The notes under the pieces are model-generated. The model ran no database searches. It saw nothing but the letters and a program-made list of their open reading frames with translations, and was not told where the DNA came from. The position numbers were made by a program, and so were the translations under genes. Below, piece by piece: positions 1-8,259 of a DNA stretch of 64,000 bases. Numbering within the stretch: the first letter of the stretch is position 1; each line of letters begins with the position of its first letter. The stretch comes from Actinomadura luzonensis (lineage in GTDB: Bacteria > Actinomycetota > Actinomycetes > Streptosporangiales > Streptosporangiaceae), in the NCBI RefSeq assembly GCF_022664455.2, contig NZ_JAKRKC020000002.1:1178001-1242000 (forward strand). Reading direction: 5' to 3'.

Positions 1-1
1 G

Positions 2-424
2 CAGTGGCTGCGGGGCCTGCTGCTGCCGTGGGCGTCGCTCGGCCTGGTGCAGGGCGCCGTCCTGACCCGGTACGTGCGCAGCGCCGTCCTCGACGTCATG
101 CGCGAGGACTACCTGCGCACCGCCCGCGCCAAGGGCCGCGGCCGCACCGGCGCCCTGTGGCGGCACGGCCTGCGCAACGCCGCCGTCCCCGTCGTCACCG
201 TGCTCGGCCTGCAACTGGCCACGCTGCTGATCGGCGCGGTCGTGGTCGAGCGCGTCTTCGTCATCCCCGGCCTCGGCGACCTGCTGCTCAACGGCGTCGC
301 CGGGCGCGACCTGCTGCTCGTGCAGGGCGTGGTGATGGTGCTGGTCGTGGCCGTCCTGCTGATCAACTTCGTGGTGGACGTCGCCTACCACGTGCTCGAC
401 CCGAGAATGCGGAGTCTGCGATGA
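2..424 (+). CDS. Oligopeptide-type ABC importer permease, C-terminal part (DppB/OppB family)
   Basis: The open frame runs in from the left edge, so only the last ~140 residues are visible. The remaining part has the inner-membrane permease signature of the peptide/nickel ABC family: the cytoplasmic coupling segment DYLRTARAKG followed by RHGLRNA, then hydrophobic helices and the usual C-terminal YHVLDPRMR. In the family this protein pairs with a DppC-type permease to form the channel for oligopeptides or similar solutes. The stop overlaps the ATG of the next gene (ATGA at 421-424), which indicates translational coupling. The substrate cannot be read from the permease, and no solute-binding protein is visible because it would lie upstream of the window. 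Confidence 0.9.
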   Translation, partial: QWLRGLLLPWASLGLVQGAVLTRYVRSAVLDVMREDYLRTARAKGRGRTGALWRHGLRNAAVPVVTVLGLQLATLLIGAVVVERVFVIPGLGDLLLNGVAGRDLLLVQGVVMVLVVAVLLINFVVDVAYHVLDPRMRSLR

Positions 425-1254
425 GGGGGCGGCTCAACGCCGGGCTCGTCGCCGGCGGCGCGCTCGTCGCGCTCGTCGTGCTGGCGGCGCTGGTGTCGTT
501 CGTGTGGACGCCGCACGACCCCACCCTCGTCGACGCGGCGGCCAAGCTGCGCGAACCCGGCGGCGGCTACCTGCTCGGCGCCGACAAGTTCGGCCGCGAC
601 ACCCTCAGCCAGCTCATGGTCGGCGCCCGCACCACCCTCTACGTCGGCATCGTCGCCGTCGGCATCGCCGCCCTGCTCGGCACCCCGCTCGGCGTGCTGG
701 CCGGGATGACGCCGCGCGGCTGGCTGGCCGAGCTGGTGATGCGGGCCAACGACCTCGTCTTCGCCTTCCCCGCCCTGCTGCTGGCCGTCATGCTCGGCGC
801 GGTCTACGGAGCCGGCACGCTGACCGCGATGATCGCCATCGGGGTGGCCACCGTGCCCGCCTTCGCCCGGGTGGCCCGCGCCGCCACGCTCCAGGTCATG
901 GTCACCGACTACGTCCTGGCCGCGCGCGCCGCCGGCCGCCGCGGGCCCGCCATCGCGCTGCGGCACGTGCTGCCCAACATCGGCTCGGTGCTCATCGTCC
1001 AGGCGTCGGTGTCGTTCGCCATCGCCATCCTGGCCGAGGCGGCGCTGTCGTTCCTCGGCTTCGGCACCCGCCCGCCCACCCCGTCGTGGGGGCGGATGCT
1101 GCAGGAGTCGCAGGAGCTGCTGTTCTCCACCCCGCGCCTGGCGCTGTGGCCCGGCCTCGCCATCGCGCTCGCCGTGCTCGGCTTCAACCTGCTCGGCGAC
1201 GGGCTGCGCGACTTCCTCGACCCCAAGCTGAGGAGGATCCGTGCTGAAGGTTGA
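421..1254 (+). CDS. Oligopeptide-type ABC importer permease (DppC/OppC family)
   Basis: 277 residues, close to the family norm. An N-terminal membrane helix (about residues 8-28) is followed by the OppC-type segment LLGADKFGRD, then a multi-helix core with the EAA-like coupling loop DYVLAARAAG and HVLPN. The C-terminus LLGDGLRDFLDP is typical of DppC. The ATG at 421 overlaps the upstream permease stop; an open frame extends further upstream but only as a shadow of that gene. The product should heterodimerise with the upstream permease and be driven by the two ATPases that follow. Its stop overlaps the next start (1241) by 14 bases. Confidence 0.93.
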   Translation: MRGRLNAGLVAGGALVALVVLAALVSFVWTPHDPTLVDAAAKLREPGGGYLLGADKFGRDTLSQLMVGARTTLYVGIVAVGIAALLGTPLGVLAGMTPRGWLAELVMRANDLVFAFPALLLAVMLGAVYGAGTLTAMIAIGVATVPAFARVARAATLQVMVTDYVLAARAAGRRGPAIALRHVLPNIGSVLIVQASVSFAIAILAEAALSFLGFGTRPPTPSWGRMLQESQELLFSTPRLALWPGLAIALAVLGFNLLGDGLRDFLDPKLRRIRAEG

Positions 1255-2167
1255 GGGCCTCAGCGTGCGGGCGGACGCCGTCGAGCTGGTGCGCGAGGTG
1301 TCGTTCGCGATCGGGCCGGGCGAACGGGTCGGGCTCATCGGCGAGTCCGGGTCCGGCAAGTCGCTGACCGCGCTGTCGCTCATGGGGCTGCTGCCCGAGG
1401 GCGTCACCGCCACCGGGAAGGCCACCTTCGGCGGGCACGAGCTGGTCGGCGTACCCGAAGGACGGCTCAAGCGGCTGCGCGGCCGTGAGCTGTCCATGGT
1501 CTTCCAGGAGCCGATGACCGCGCTCAACCCGCTCATGCGGGTCGGCGCCCAGGTCGCCGAGGTCATGACCCTGCACGGACGGGGCCGCCGCGAGGCCCGC
1601 GCCCGCGCCGTCGAGCTGCTGGACCGGGTGCGGCTGCCCGAGCCGGAGCACGTGGCCCGCGCCTACCCCCACCAGCTCTCCGGCGGGCAGCGGCAGCGCG
1701 TCATGCTCGCCATCGCCCTGGCCAACGAGCCCGGCCTGCTCATCTGCGACGAGCCCACCACCGCGCTCGACGTCACCGTGCAGAAGCAGATGCTCGACCT
1801 GATCGCCGAGGTCGCGCCCGCGCTGCTGTTCATCACCCACGACCTCGCCGTGGTCGCGGCCGTGTGCGAGCGGGTCCTCGTCATGTACGGCGGGCGCGTC
1901 GTCGAGTCCGGCCCCATCCGCGAGGTGTTCGCCCGGCCCCGCCACCGCTACACCGAGGGCCTGCTGGCCGCCTCCCGGCTCACCCCGCGCGGCACCAGGC
2001 TCCCCACGATCAGCGGCAGCGTCCCCGCCGCCGGCCGCTTCCCCGACGGCTGCGTGTTCAGGAACCGCTGCCCGCACGCCGACGAGCAGTGCGCCACCCT
2101 CCCGGCGCTGGTGGGAGACGGAACAGGAGACGGCCATGCCCACGCCTGCCGGCACCCCGCTCATTGA
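1241..2167 (+). CDS. Oligopeptide-type ABC importer ATPase (DppD/OppD family)
   Basis: 308 residues. Walker A GESGSGKS, Q-loop MVFQEPMTAL, signature LSGGQRQRV, Walker B LLICDEPTTALD and H-loop FITHDL are all present. The C-terminal oligopeptide-transporter extension carries the conserved pattern GCVFRNRCPHA...C, which in this family usually includes cysteines that bind a metal or Fe-S cluster. The GTG start at 1241 has an AGGAGG Shine-Dalgarno at 1231-1236, inside the end of the permease gene. The end overlaps the next ATPase by 32 bases. It energises the importer with its partner DppF-type ATPase. Confidence 0.94.
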   Translation: MLKVEGLSVRADAVELVREVSFAIGPGERVGLIGESGSGKSLTALSLMGLLPEGVTATGKATFGGHELVGVPEGRLKRLRGRELSMVFQEPMTALNPLMRVGAQVAEVMTLHGRGRREARARAVELLDRVRLPEPEHVARAYPHQLSGGQRQRVMLAIALANEPGLLICDEPTTALDVTVQKQMLDLIAEVAPALLFITHDLAVVAAVCERVLVMYGGRVVESGPIREVFARPRHRYTEGLLAASRLTPRGTRLPTISGSVPAAGRFPDGCVFRNRCPHADEQCATLPALVGDGTGDGHAHACRHPAH

Positions 2168-2936
2168 GGTGCGCGGCCTCAGCCGCGTCTACCGCCGCCC
2201 CCGCACCTCGCTGCTGCGGCCCGCCGCCGCCGTCCACGCGCTGCGCGAGGTGTCGCTCACCGTCCACAGGGGCGAGCGGTACGGCATCGTCGGCGAGTCC
2301 GGCTCCGGCAAGTCCACGCTGCTGCGCCTGCTGTGCGCCCTCGACCAGCCCACCGCCGGCACCATCACCTTCGACGGGCGCCCGATCACCGGCCGTCCCG
2401 AGCGGAGCCTGCGTTTCCTGCGCGAGAACCTGCAGATCGTCTTCCAGGACCCGATGAGCTCCCTCGACCCGCGCATGCGGGTGCGCGACCTCGTCGCCGA
2501 GCCGCTCACCGCCCTCGGCCTGCCGGTCGGCGGCCGGGTCGCCGAGCTGCTGGACGCGGTCGGCCTGCCCGCCGACGCCGCGGGACGCTACCCGCACCAG
2601 TTCTCCGGCGGGCAGCGGCAGCGCATCGCCATCGCCCGCGCCCTCGCCCCCCGCCCGAAGGTGCTGGTCGCCGACGAGCCCGTCAGCGCCCTGGACGTCT
2701 CCGTGCGGGGGCAGATACTCAACCTGCTGGCCGACCTCGCCGACGAGCTCGGGCTGACGCTCGTGTTCGTCTCGCACGACCTGTCCGTGGTGCGGCACGT
2801 GTGCGAGACGGTCGCGGTCATGAACCGCGGCGAGATCGTCGAGACCGGCCCGGTGGACGAGGTGTGGGCCGCGCCCGCGCACCCCTACACGCGGGCGCTG
2901 CTGGAGGCCGTACCGACGCTGGAGGGATGGCAGTGA
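2136..2936 (+). CDS. Oligopeptide-type ABC importer ATPase (DppF/OppF family)
   Basis: 266 residues with a complete ABC core: Walker A GESGSGKST, Q-loop IVFQDPMSSLDPRM, signature FSGGQRQRI, Walker B VLVADEPVSALD and H-loop FVSHDLSVV. It is the second ATPase of the importer and is usually found directly after a DppD-type partner, as here. It is shorter than many OppF proteins because the cysteine-bearing C-terminal tail is missing. The stop at 2934-2936 overlaps a GTG (GTGA) that probably starts the peptidase gene, so the operon continues into hydrolytic enzymes. Confidence 0.93.
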   Translation: MPTPAGTPLIEVRGLSRVYRRPRTSLLRPAAAVHALREVSLTVHRGERYGIVGESGSGKSTLLRLLCALDQPTAGTITFDGRPITGRPERSLRFLRENLQIVFQDPMSSLDPRMRVRDLVAEPLTALGLPVGGRVAELLDAVGLPADAAGRYPHQFSGGQRQRIAIARALAPRPKVLVADEPVSALDVSVRGQILNLLADLADELGLTLVFVSHDLSVVRHVCETVAVMNRGEIVETGPVDEVWAAPAHPYTRALLEAVPTLEGWQ

Positions 2937-4135
2937 GCGACAGGGCAGTGAGCGACAGGCCGGTGATCGACGTCGACGCCGGCGGAGTGGTGGAGTTCAC
3001 CCGCGCGCTGGTGCGCGTCCCCAGCACCAACGACCCGGGGCGGCGCGAGCGCGCCGCCGCCGAGCTGGTGGCCGCCAGGATGCGCGAGTGGGGCTGGGAG
3101 CCCGCCTGGTACGAGGTGGAGCCGGACCGGCCCAACGTCGTGGCCGTGGTCGAGGGCGGTGGCGGCGACGGGCCGACGCTGATGTTCGAGGGCCACACCG
3201 ACGTCGTCACCGAGGGCGACCTGGCGGAGTGGACCGTGGACCCGTTCGGCGGCGAGATCCGCGACGGCCGGCTGTGGGGGAGGGGCAGCGCCGACATGAA
3301 GTCCGGCCTGGCCGCCACCCTGTACGCCACCCGCGCCCTCCAGCTCGCCGGCCCGTTCCCCGGCCGGATCAAGGTGTGCGCGCTGGCCGACGAGGAAGGG
3401 CTCATGATCGGCGCCCACCACTTCGTCGCCGAAGGGCTCGCCGCCGGCGTGGACGGCGCGATCGTCGCCGAGCCGGAGGCGGGCGAGATCTGCGCCGTCG
3501 CCAAAGGCGCGCTGCGGCTGCGCGTCGACCTGACCGGCAAGATGGCGCACGGCGCGATGCCGCAGCACGGCCGCAACCCCATCGCCGCCGTCGGCCCGCT
3601 GCTCGTCGGCCTCGCCGAGCTGCAGGACGAGCTGCAACGCCGGCACCCCGCCCACGAGCACCTGGGCGAGGTGTACGTCACCCCGACCGTGCTGCGGGCC
3701 GGCTCGCGCGAGCAGGTCAACGTCATCCCGGCCACCGCCTCCGTGTACGTGGACGTGCGCACCGTGCCCGGCGTCGAGCACAAGGACGTCGCCGACCGGG
3801 TCGCGGCGCTCGCCGCCCGCGACGGGATCGCCGCCGAGGTCACGGTGCTGGTGGACCGGCCGCCCGTGGACGTGCCCGTCTCCGACCCGGTGGTGGCCGC
3901 GCTGGCCGCCGCGCACCGGACGGTCACCGGGGAGGAACCGGTGTACGGCGGGGTGCCCGGCACCACCGACGGCACCGTGCTCACGCACTGGGGCGGCGTC
4001 CCGTCCGTCGTGTACGGGCCGGGCGGCAAGTGGATCGCCCACCAGGCGGACGAGTACGTCGAGGTCGAGGACATCGTCCGCTGCACCCGGGTCTTCGCCG
4101 AGGCGGCGCGGCGCTTCCTGAACGGCGACTTCTGA
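2933..4135 (+). CDS. M20 family metallopeptidase (ArgE/DapE/CPG2 type)
   Basis: About 400 residues. Metal-binding motifs of M20 enzymes are in order: FEGHTDVV (His88, Asp90), GRGSADMKSG, the catalytic pair in LADEEG, and the late His region GTTDGTVLTHWGG. A dimerisation domain lies between. The family removes N-acyl groups or hydrolyses small peptides and amides with two zinc ions. Two starts are possible: ATG 2927 and GTG 2933. GTG 2933 is preferred because GGAGGG (2921-2926) sits six bases upstream and the codon overlaps the previous stop. Position behind an oligopeptide importer suggests cytoplasmic breakdown of the imported substrate. Confidence 0.92.
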   Translation: MSDRAVSDRPVIDVDAGGVVEFTRALVRVPSTNDPGRRERAAAELVAARMREWGWEPAWYEVEPDRPNVVAVVEGGGGDGPTLMFEGHTDVVTEGDLAEWTVDPFGGEIRDGRLWGRGSADMKSGLAATLYATRALQLAGPFPGRIKVCALADEEGLMIGAHHFVAEGLAAGVDGAIVAEPEAGEICAVAKGALRLRVDLTGKMAHGAMPQHGRNPIAAVGPLLVGLAELQDELQRRHPAHEHLGEVYVTPTVLRAGSREQVNVIPATASVYVDVRTVPGVEHKDVADRVAALAARDGIAAEVTVLVDRPPVDVPVSDPVVAALAAAHRTVTGEEPVYGGVPGTTDGTVLTHWGGVPSVVYGPGGKWIAHQADEYVEVEDIVRCTRVFAEAARRFLNGDF

Positions 4136-5256
4136 TGCGTCCCGGCGCCACGAACTCGCTGGCGGACGTGGCCGGGCTGCGGGTCGGGCACGCCCACCGG
4201 GTCGGCGGCGGCTGGCGCACCGGCACCACCGTCGTCCTCGCCCCGCCCGGCGGCGCCGTCGCCGGGGTGGACGTGCGCGGGGCCGCGCCCGGCACCCGCG
4301 AGACCGAGCTGCTCGACCCGCGCAACCTGGTCGAGCGGGTGCACGCCGTGGTGCTGTCGGGCGGGAGCGCGTACGGGCTGAGCGCGGCCTGCGGGGTGAT
4401 GGACCGGCTGGCGGAGGCGGGGGTGGGGTTCCCCGTCGAGGGCGGGGTGGTGCCGATCGTGCCGGCGGCGGTCATCTTCGACCTGGGCCGGGGCGGCGCC
4501 TTCCGCGCCACCCCGGACGCCACCTTCGGCGCCGCCGCCCACGCCTTCGGCGCCCCTGCCCCACCCTCCCCCCAGCTCTCCCGAGGGACGGAGACCCACG
4601 TCGGCGGGAGAGCCGCCGCACCTCCGCACCCCGGCCGCCCGCCCTTCGCCACCGCACCCCCGCACGCCAGCGGTTCCATCGGCGCGGGCACCGGCGCGGT
4701 CGCGGGCGGCCTGGCCGGCGGCGTGGGCACCGCCAGCGTCGTCCTCCCCGGCGCCGTTCTCCCCGGCGGCGCCACCGTGGCGGCCCTGGCCGTGGCCAAC
4801 CCGGCGGGCTCCGTCCTCGACCCGCACGACGCGACCCTCGCCGGCGCCCGCTACGGCCTGCCCGGCGAGTTCGCCCACCTCCGCCCCCCGTCCCGCGCGG
4901 AGGCCGAAGCCTGGCGCCCGCCCGCCAGGCCCGCCTTCAACACCACGATCGGCGTCGTCGCCACCGACCGCACGCTGACCAAGGCCCAGTGCGGCAAGCT
5001 GGCCGCCGTCGCTCACGACGGCCTGGCCCGGGCCATCCGCCCCGCCCACACCATGACCGACGGCGACACGATCTTCGCCCTGGCCACCTGCGCCGGGCCC
5101 GCGCCCGGGCGGGGCGAGTTCCAGGAGATCCTGGCCGCCGCCGCGGACGCCTTCGCCCGCGCCGTGGCCCACGCCGTCCTCGCCGCGACCGGCCGCGAGG
5201 ACGCGCCCGCCTACCTCGACGTGTTCCCGAGCGCCACGACAGGGGGAATCTCATGA
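4135..5256 (+). CDS. P1 (DmpA/NylC) family self-cleaving N-terminal-nucleophile amidase
   Basis: 373 residues. The hallmark is AFNTTIGVVAT at about residues 267-277; in NylC and DmpA the chain cleaves itself between Asn and Thr there (here Asn269-Thr270), exposing Thr as the nucleophile. An upstream GGSAYGLSA segment and the later TMTDGDTIFALAT motif also match the family. Known members are aminopeptidases or endo-hydrolases of 6-aminohexanoate oligomers. ATG 4135 overlaps the M20 stop (TGATG). Odd feature: residues ~138-180 (4546-4680) are a Pro/Ala/His-rich stretch with relaxed third codon positions, apparently a low-constraint insertion before the GSIGAGTGA block. Confidence 0.88.
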   Translation: MRPGATNSLADVAGLRVGHAHRVGGGWRTGTTVVLAPPGGAVAGVDVRGAAPGTRETELLDPRNLVERVHAVVLSGGSAYGLSAACGVMDRLAEAGVGFPVEGGVVPIVPAAVIFDLGRGGAFRATPDATFGAAAHAFGAPAPPSPQLSRGTETHVGGRAAAPPHPGRPPFATAPPHASGSIGAGTGAVAGGLAGGVGTASVVLPGAVLPGGATVAALAVANPAGSVLDPHDATLAGARYGLPGEFAHLRPPSRAEAEAWRPPARPAFNTTIGVVATDRTLTKAQCGKLAAVAHDGLARAIRPAHTMTDGDTIFALATCAGPAPGRGEFQEILAAAADAFARAVAHAVLAATGREDAPAYLDVFPSATTGGIS

Positions 5257-6680
5257 CCTTCGACCCCGCCTGGCCGGCCGGCCTGCCCGTCGGTGACGGC
5301 TGGACCACCACCGAGGGCACCGCCGGCGTCACGTTCCCGTACGACGGCAGCCTGGTCGCCACGGCCCCGCTCGGCACGCCCGGGCACGCCGCCCGCGCCC
5401 TGGACGCGGCCCTGGCCGTGGCCCCCGCCATGGCCGCGCTCCCGTCCCACGCCCGCCGCGCCGCCCTCGTCGGGGCATGCGCCGCCGTCGAGGAACGCCG
5501 CGAGGAGTTCGAGCGGCTGCTCGTCCTGGAGACCGGCAAGCCGCTGGCCGACTGCAGGGTGGAGGTCGCGCGCACGCTGGTCACCCTGACCACGGCCGCC
5601 GAGGAGGTGGCCCGCCTGCACGGCGAGACCGTCCCGCTCGACCTGCTGCCCTCCGGTGAGGGGCTGATCGGGTTCTGGACGCGCCGGCCGGTCGGCGTGG
5701 TCGTCGGCATCACCGGCTTCAACTATCCGCTGCTGCTGGCCGCCCACAAGATCGCGCCCGCGGTCGCGGCCGGCTGCCCGGTGATCGTCAAGCCCGCGCC
5801 GGCCACCCCGCTGGCCACGCTCTGGCTGGTGCACCTGCTGCGCTCCACCGGCGCGCTGCCGGCCGCGGCCGTGCAGCTCGTCACCGGGGACGTCGAGGTC
5901 GGCCGGCGGCTGGTCGAGGACCGGCGGATCGGCGCGGTGTCGTTCACCGGCTCGGCCGCGGCCGGGCACGCCATCGCCCGCGCGGCCGCGCCCACGAAGG
6001 TCCTGCTGGAGCTGGGCTCGAACGCGGCGCTGCTCGTCGCCGCGGACGCCGACCTGGAGGCCGCCGCCGACGCGGTCGTCCGGGGCGGCTACTACGCCTC
6101 CGGGCAGGCGTGCATCTCGGTGCAGCGGGTGCTGGTGGAGGAGCCGGTGGCGGGGGAGTTCACGGCCCTGCTGGCCGAGCGGGTCAAGGACGTCGCCGTC
6201 GGCGACCCGCGGCTGCCCGGCACGCGGGTGGCGCCGCTCATCGGAGAGGCGGCGACGGAACGCGTCCTGGACTGGATCGCCGGCTCCGGCGCGCGCGTCG
6301 TCACCGGCGGGCACCGCGACGGGCGGGCCATCGCGCCGACCGTGCTCGCGGACGTCCCGGACGGGGCCGCCGCGTGGGACGAGGAGATCTTCGGGCCGGT
6401 GGTGTGCGTGCGCCAGGTGCCCGACCTGGAGGCCGGCTTCGCCGCCGTCAACCGCTCCCGGTACGGCCTGCACGCGGCGGTCTTCACCCGCTCGCTGGCC
6501 ACGGCGTTCGCGGCGATCGAGCGGATCGAGGCCGGGGGCGTGGTGGTGAACGACGTGCCGGGGTTCCGGGCGGACAACATGCCGTACGGCGGCGTCAAGG
6601 ACTCCGGCATCGGACGGGAGGGGCCGCGCTTCGCCATCGAGGAGCTGACCGTCACCCGGATGGCCGTCATCCGCCCCTGA
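5253..6680 (+). CDS. NAD(P)-dependent aldehyde dehydrogenase
   Basis: 475 residues, full length. Catalytic residues are visible: Asn157 in GITGFNYP, Glu253 in LLELGSN, and nucleophile Cys287 in SGQACISVQR. NAD-binding SFTGSAAAG and the C-terminal MPYGGVKDSGIGREGP motif are present. It oxidises an aldehyde to the acid; the substrate is not evident. ATG 5253 overlaps the amidase stop (ATGA), with AGGGGGA upstream. As the last gene of the importer-peptidase-amidase operon, it may oxidise an aldehyde formed from the hydrolysed amine or amino acid after transamination, but no aminotransferase is present in the visible part. Confidence 0.93.
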   Translation: MTFDPAWPAGLPVGDGWTTTEGTAGVTFPYDGSLVATAPLGTPGHAARALDAALAVAPAMAALPSHARRAALVGACAAVEERREEFERLLVLETGKPLADCRVEVARTLVTLTTAAEEVARLHGETVPLDLLPSGEGLIGFWTRRPVGVVVGITGFNYPLLLAAHKIAPAVAAGCPVIVKPAPATPLATLWLVHLLRSTGALPAAAVQLVTGDVEVGRRLVEDRRIGAVSFTGSAAAGHAIARAAAPTKVLLELGSNAALLVAADADLEAAADAVVRGGYYASGQACISVQRVLVEEPVAGEFTALLAERVKDVAVGDPRLPGTRVAPLIGEAATERVLDWIAGSGARVVTGGHRDGRAIAPTVLADVPDGAAAWDEEIFGPVVCVRQVPDLEAGFAAVNRSRYGLHAAVFTRSLATAFAAIERIEAGGVVVNDVPGFRADNMPYGGVKDSGIGREGPRFAIEELTVTRMAVIRP

Positions 6681-6751
6681 CGGCGTCCGTTCGCATGGGG
6701 GCGGCCACGACCCCGTCGACAGGGCCGCGGCCGCCGGGAAGTGCGCCGTCA

Positions 6752-6769
6752 CCGCGGCCCGGGCCGCGG
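6752..6769. terminator. 18-bp perfect palindrome between convergent genes
   Basis: CCGCGGCCCGGGCCGCGG is a perfect palindrome between the aldehyde dehydrogenase stop (6680) and the convergent DUF4142 stop (6786). It can form a GC-rich hairpin on either strand, so a bidirectional U-tract-less terminator is the simplest reading. There is no T-run. Confidence 0.45.
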
Positions 6770-6785
6770 ATCGGCTGCCTCTCGG

Positions 6786-7349
6786 CTAGCGTTCGGCGCG
6801 GATCGCCCGCAGGTGGTGCCGGACCACGGGGGCGGCGTCGTCCGCCAGGTCCTTCACCCACCTGGAGTGACCGTCGCGCAGCTCACGCCTGATGAGCTGC
6901 AGCGTCTGGACGTGCGCGTCCTCCTGCAGCCGCAGCCAGGCGCGGTCGAAGCGGCGCCCGTCGCGCTTCTGCACGTGCCACAGGTCGGCGCGCTGCGCGG
7001 CGCTCGGCCGGTCCGGCAGGCTGACGTGCAGCCGGCGCGCGACCTCGCGCAGCCGGGCGTCCAGCTTGCCGTGGTCCTGGACGAGCCGCCAGGCGATCGC
7101 GCGCACGCCCTTGTCGCGCGACTCGCGGAGCGCGGCCTTGCCGGCCGCGATCTCGGCCAGGTTGCCCTGGTGCGCCTGCCGCAGGAACCACTTGTCCTGG
7201 GCGGAGGCGTGCCGGCCCGCCGCCGCGACGGAGCTCGCGGAGCCGGCGGGGATCGGGGTGGCGGTGGTCTGGGCCTGCGCGGCCGGGGCGATGGTCAACG
7301 CCAGCACGGCCGCGATACCCGCGGGCGCTAACTTCCGTGCTGTACTCAT
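6786..7349 (-). CDS. Secreted DUF4142 domain protein
   Basis: 187 residues. An N-terminal signal peptide (about residues 1-26, ending AAQAQ) leads into a DUF4142 four-helix domain: KWFLRQAHQGNLAEI, then WRLVQDHGKLD and a C-terminal helical pair. DUF4142 proteins are ferritin-like helical bundles of unknown function, usually exported. ATG at 7349 is preceded by AAGGAAGGA. No lipobox, unlike the paralogue at 17386-17916. It lies downstream of the SDR gene on the same strand but has 62 bases of its own leader, so it may have a separate promoter. Confidence 0.85.
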   Translation of the reverse strand: MSTARKLAPAGIAAVLALTIAPAAQAQTTATPIPAGSASSVAAAGRHASAQDKWFLRQAHQGNLAEIAAGKAALRESRDKGVRAIAWRLVQDHGKLDARLREVARRLHVSLPDRPSAAQRADLWHVQKRDGRRFDRAWLRLQEDAHVQTLQLIRRELRDGHSRWVKDLADDAAPVVRHHLRAIRAER

Positions 7350-7411
7350 GAACAGATCCTTCCTTTCGTGGGACCTGTGCCCGCTGCCCCGTTACGGCAG
7401 GGATATTCGAC

Positions 7412-8173
7412 TCAATTCGGTGGGTCGAAACGGCCGTCCACGGCGGTCCAGCCGCCGTCCACGTACAACACCGAGCCCGTGACGAAGCTCGCGGCGTCGC
7501 CGGCCAGGTAGACCACGGCGCCCGCCATCTCCTCCGCCGACGCCCACCGGCCGAGCGCGGACTTGGCGGCGTAGGCGGCGTACCAGCCCGGGTTCTCCTT
7601 GATCTGGCGGGTCAGCGGCGTCTCGACGACGCCGGGGGCGACGGCGTTGACGCGCACGCCGTACGGGCCGAACTCGGCGGCGGCCGTCCGCAGGAGCTGC
7701 ACCAGCCCCGCCTTCGTGGCCGCGTACGCGCTCTGCCCCGGCTCGGTCACCGACGCCCGGATGGAGGCGAACCCGACGATGGAGCCGCGCCGCCGCTCCA
7801 CCATGCCCGCTCCGAAGGCCCGCACCACGTCGAACGACGCCCGCAGGTTGAGGCCCACCACCCGGTCGAACTCCTCGCCGGTGTAGTCGAGCAGCCGCTT
7901 GCGCACGTTCGTCGCGGCCGTGAACACCAGCACGTCGGCCGGCTCCTCCGCCGCGGCGGCGCGCACCGCGTCGGTGTCGAGCACGTCCAGCAGCCGCGCC
8001 GTGCCGCCGCACGCGGCCGCGGTCCGCTCGGCGGCGGGCAGGTCGCGGTCGGCGCACACCACGGACGCGCCCTGCGCGGCCAGCGCCAGCGCCGCCTCCC
8101 TGCCGATGCCGCTCCCGGCCCCGATCACCACGGCATGCCGCCCGTCCAGGCGGAACAGCGCCTCGTAGTCCAT
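7412..8173 (-). CDS. SDR family NAD(P)-dependent oxidoreductase
   Basis: 253 residues with the classical short-chain dehydrogenase features: cofactor-binding GAGSGIG (residues 18-24), the NAG-equivalent TAATN, catalytic Ser in FASIRAS, YAATK, and the C-terminal ITGSVLYVDGG-like end (here VTGSVLYVDGGW). Cytoplasmic. Members act on sugars, acids and ketones; this one cannot be assigned. A 15-bp perfect dyad resembling a FadR/GntR operator lies 16 bases upstream of the start, so the gene is probably repressed by a GntR/FCD regulator encoded elsewhere. Confidence 0.92.
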   Translation of the reverse strand: MDYEALFRLDGRHAVVIGAGSGIGREAALALAAQGASVVCADRDLPAAERTAAACGGTARLLDVLDTDAVRAAAAEEPADVLVFTAATNVRKRLLDYTGEEFDRVVGLNLRASFDVVRAFGAGMVERRRGSIVGFASIRASVTEPGQSAYAATKAGLVQLLRTAAAEFGPYGVRVNAVAPGVVETPLTRQIKENPGWYAAYAAKSALGRWASAEEMAGAVVYLAGDAASFVTGSVLYVDGGWTAVDGRFDPPN

Positions 8174-8188
8174 GAAGGCACCCTAGCG

Positions 8189-8203
8189 ACTGGTCTGACC
8201 AGT
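8189..8203. promoter_or_regulatory. Candidate GntR/FadR-type operator of the SDR gene
   Basis: ACTGGTCTGACCAGT is a perfect 7-1-7 inverted repeat, 16 bases upstream of the SDR ATG. The core TGGTC-N-GACCA matches the form of known FadR/PdhR-subfamily GntR operators (TGGT...ACCA). No GntR gene lies in the window, so the regulator would act in trans. Confidence 0.6.
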
Positions 8204-8259
8204 ACACCAGGTGCTGCCTCCTTCCCTCCGTCCGCGAATTGTCGGTGGCCGCTGACAGC

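Noticed and set aside
2818..5172. Long minus-strand frame opposite the peptidase and amidase genes
   Set aside because: Third positions and residue content fit the plus-strand genes with intact catalytic motifs; the antisense frame is a shadow.
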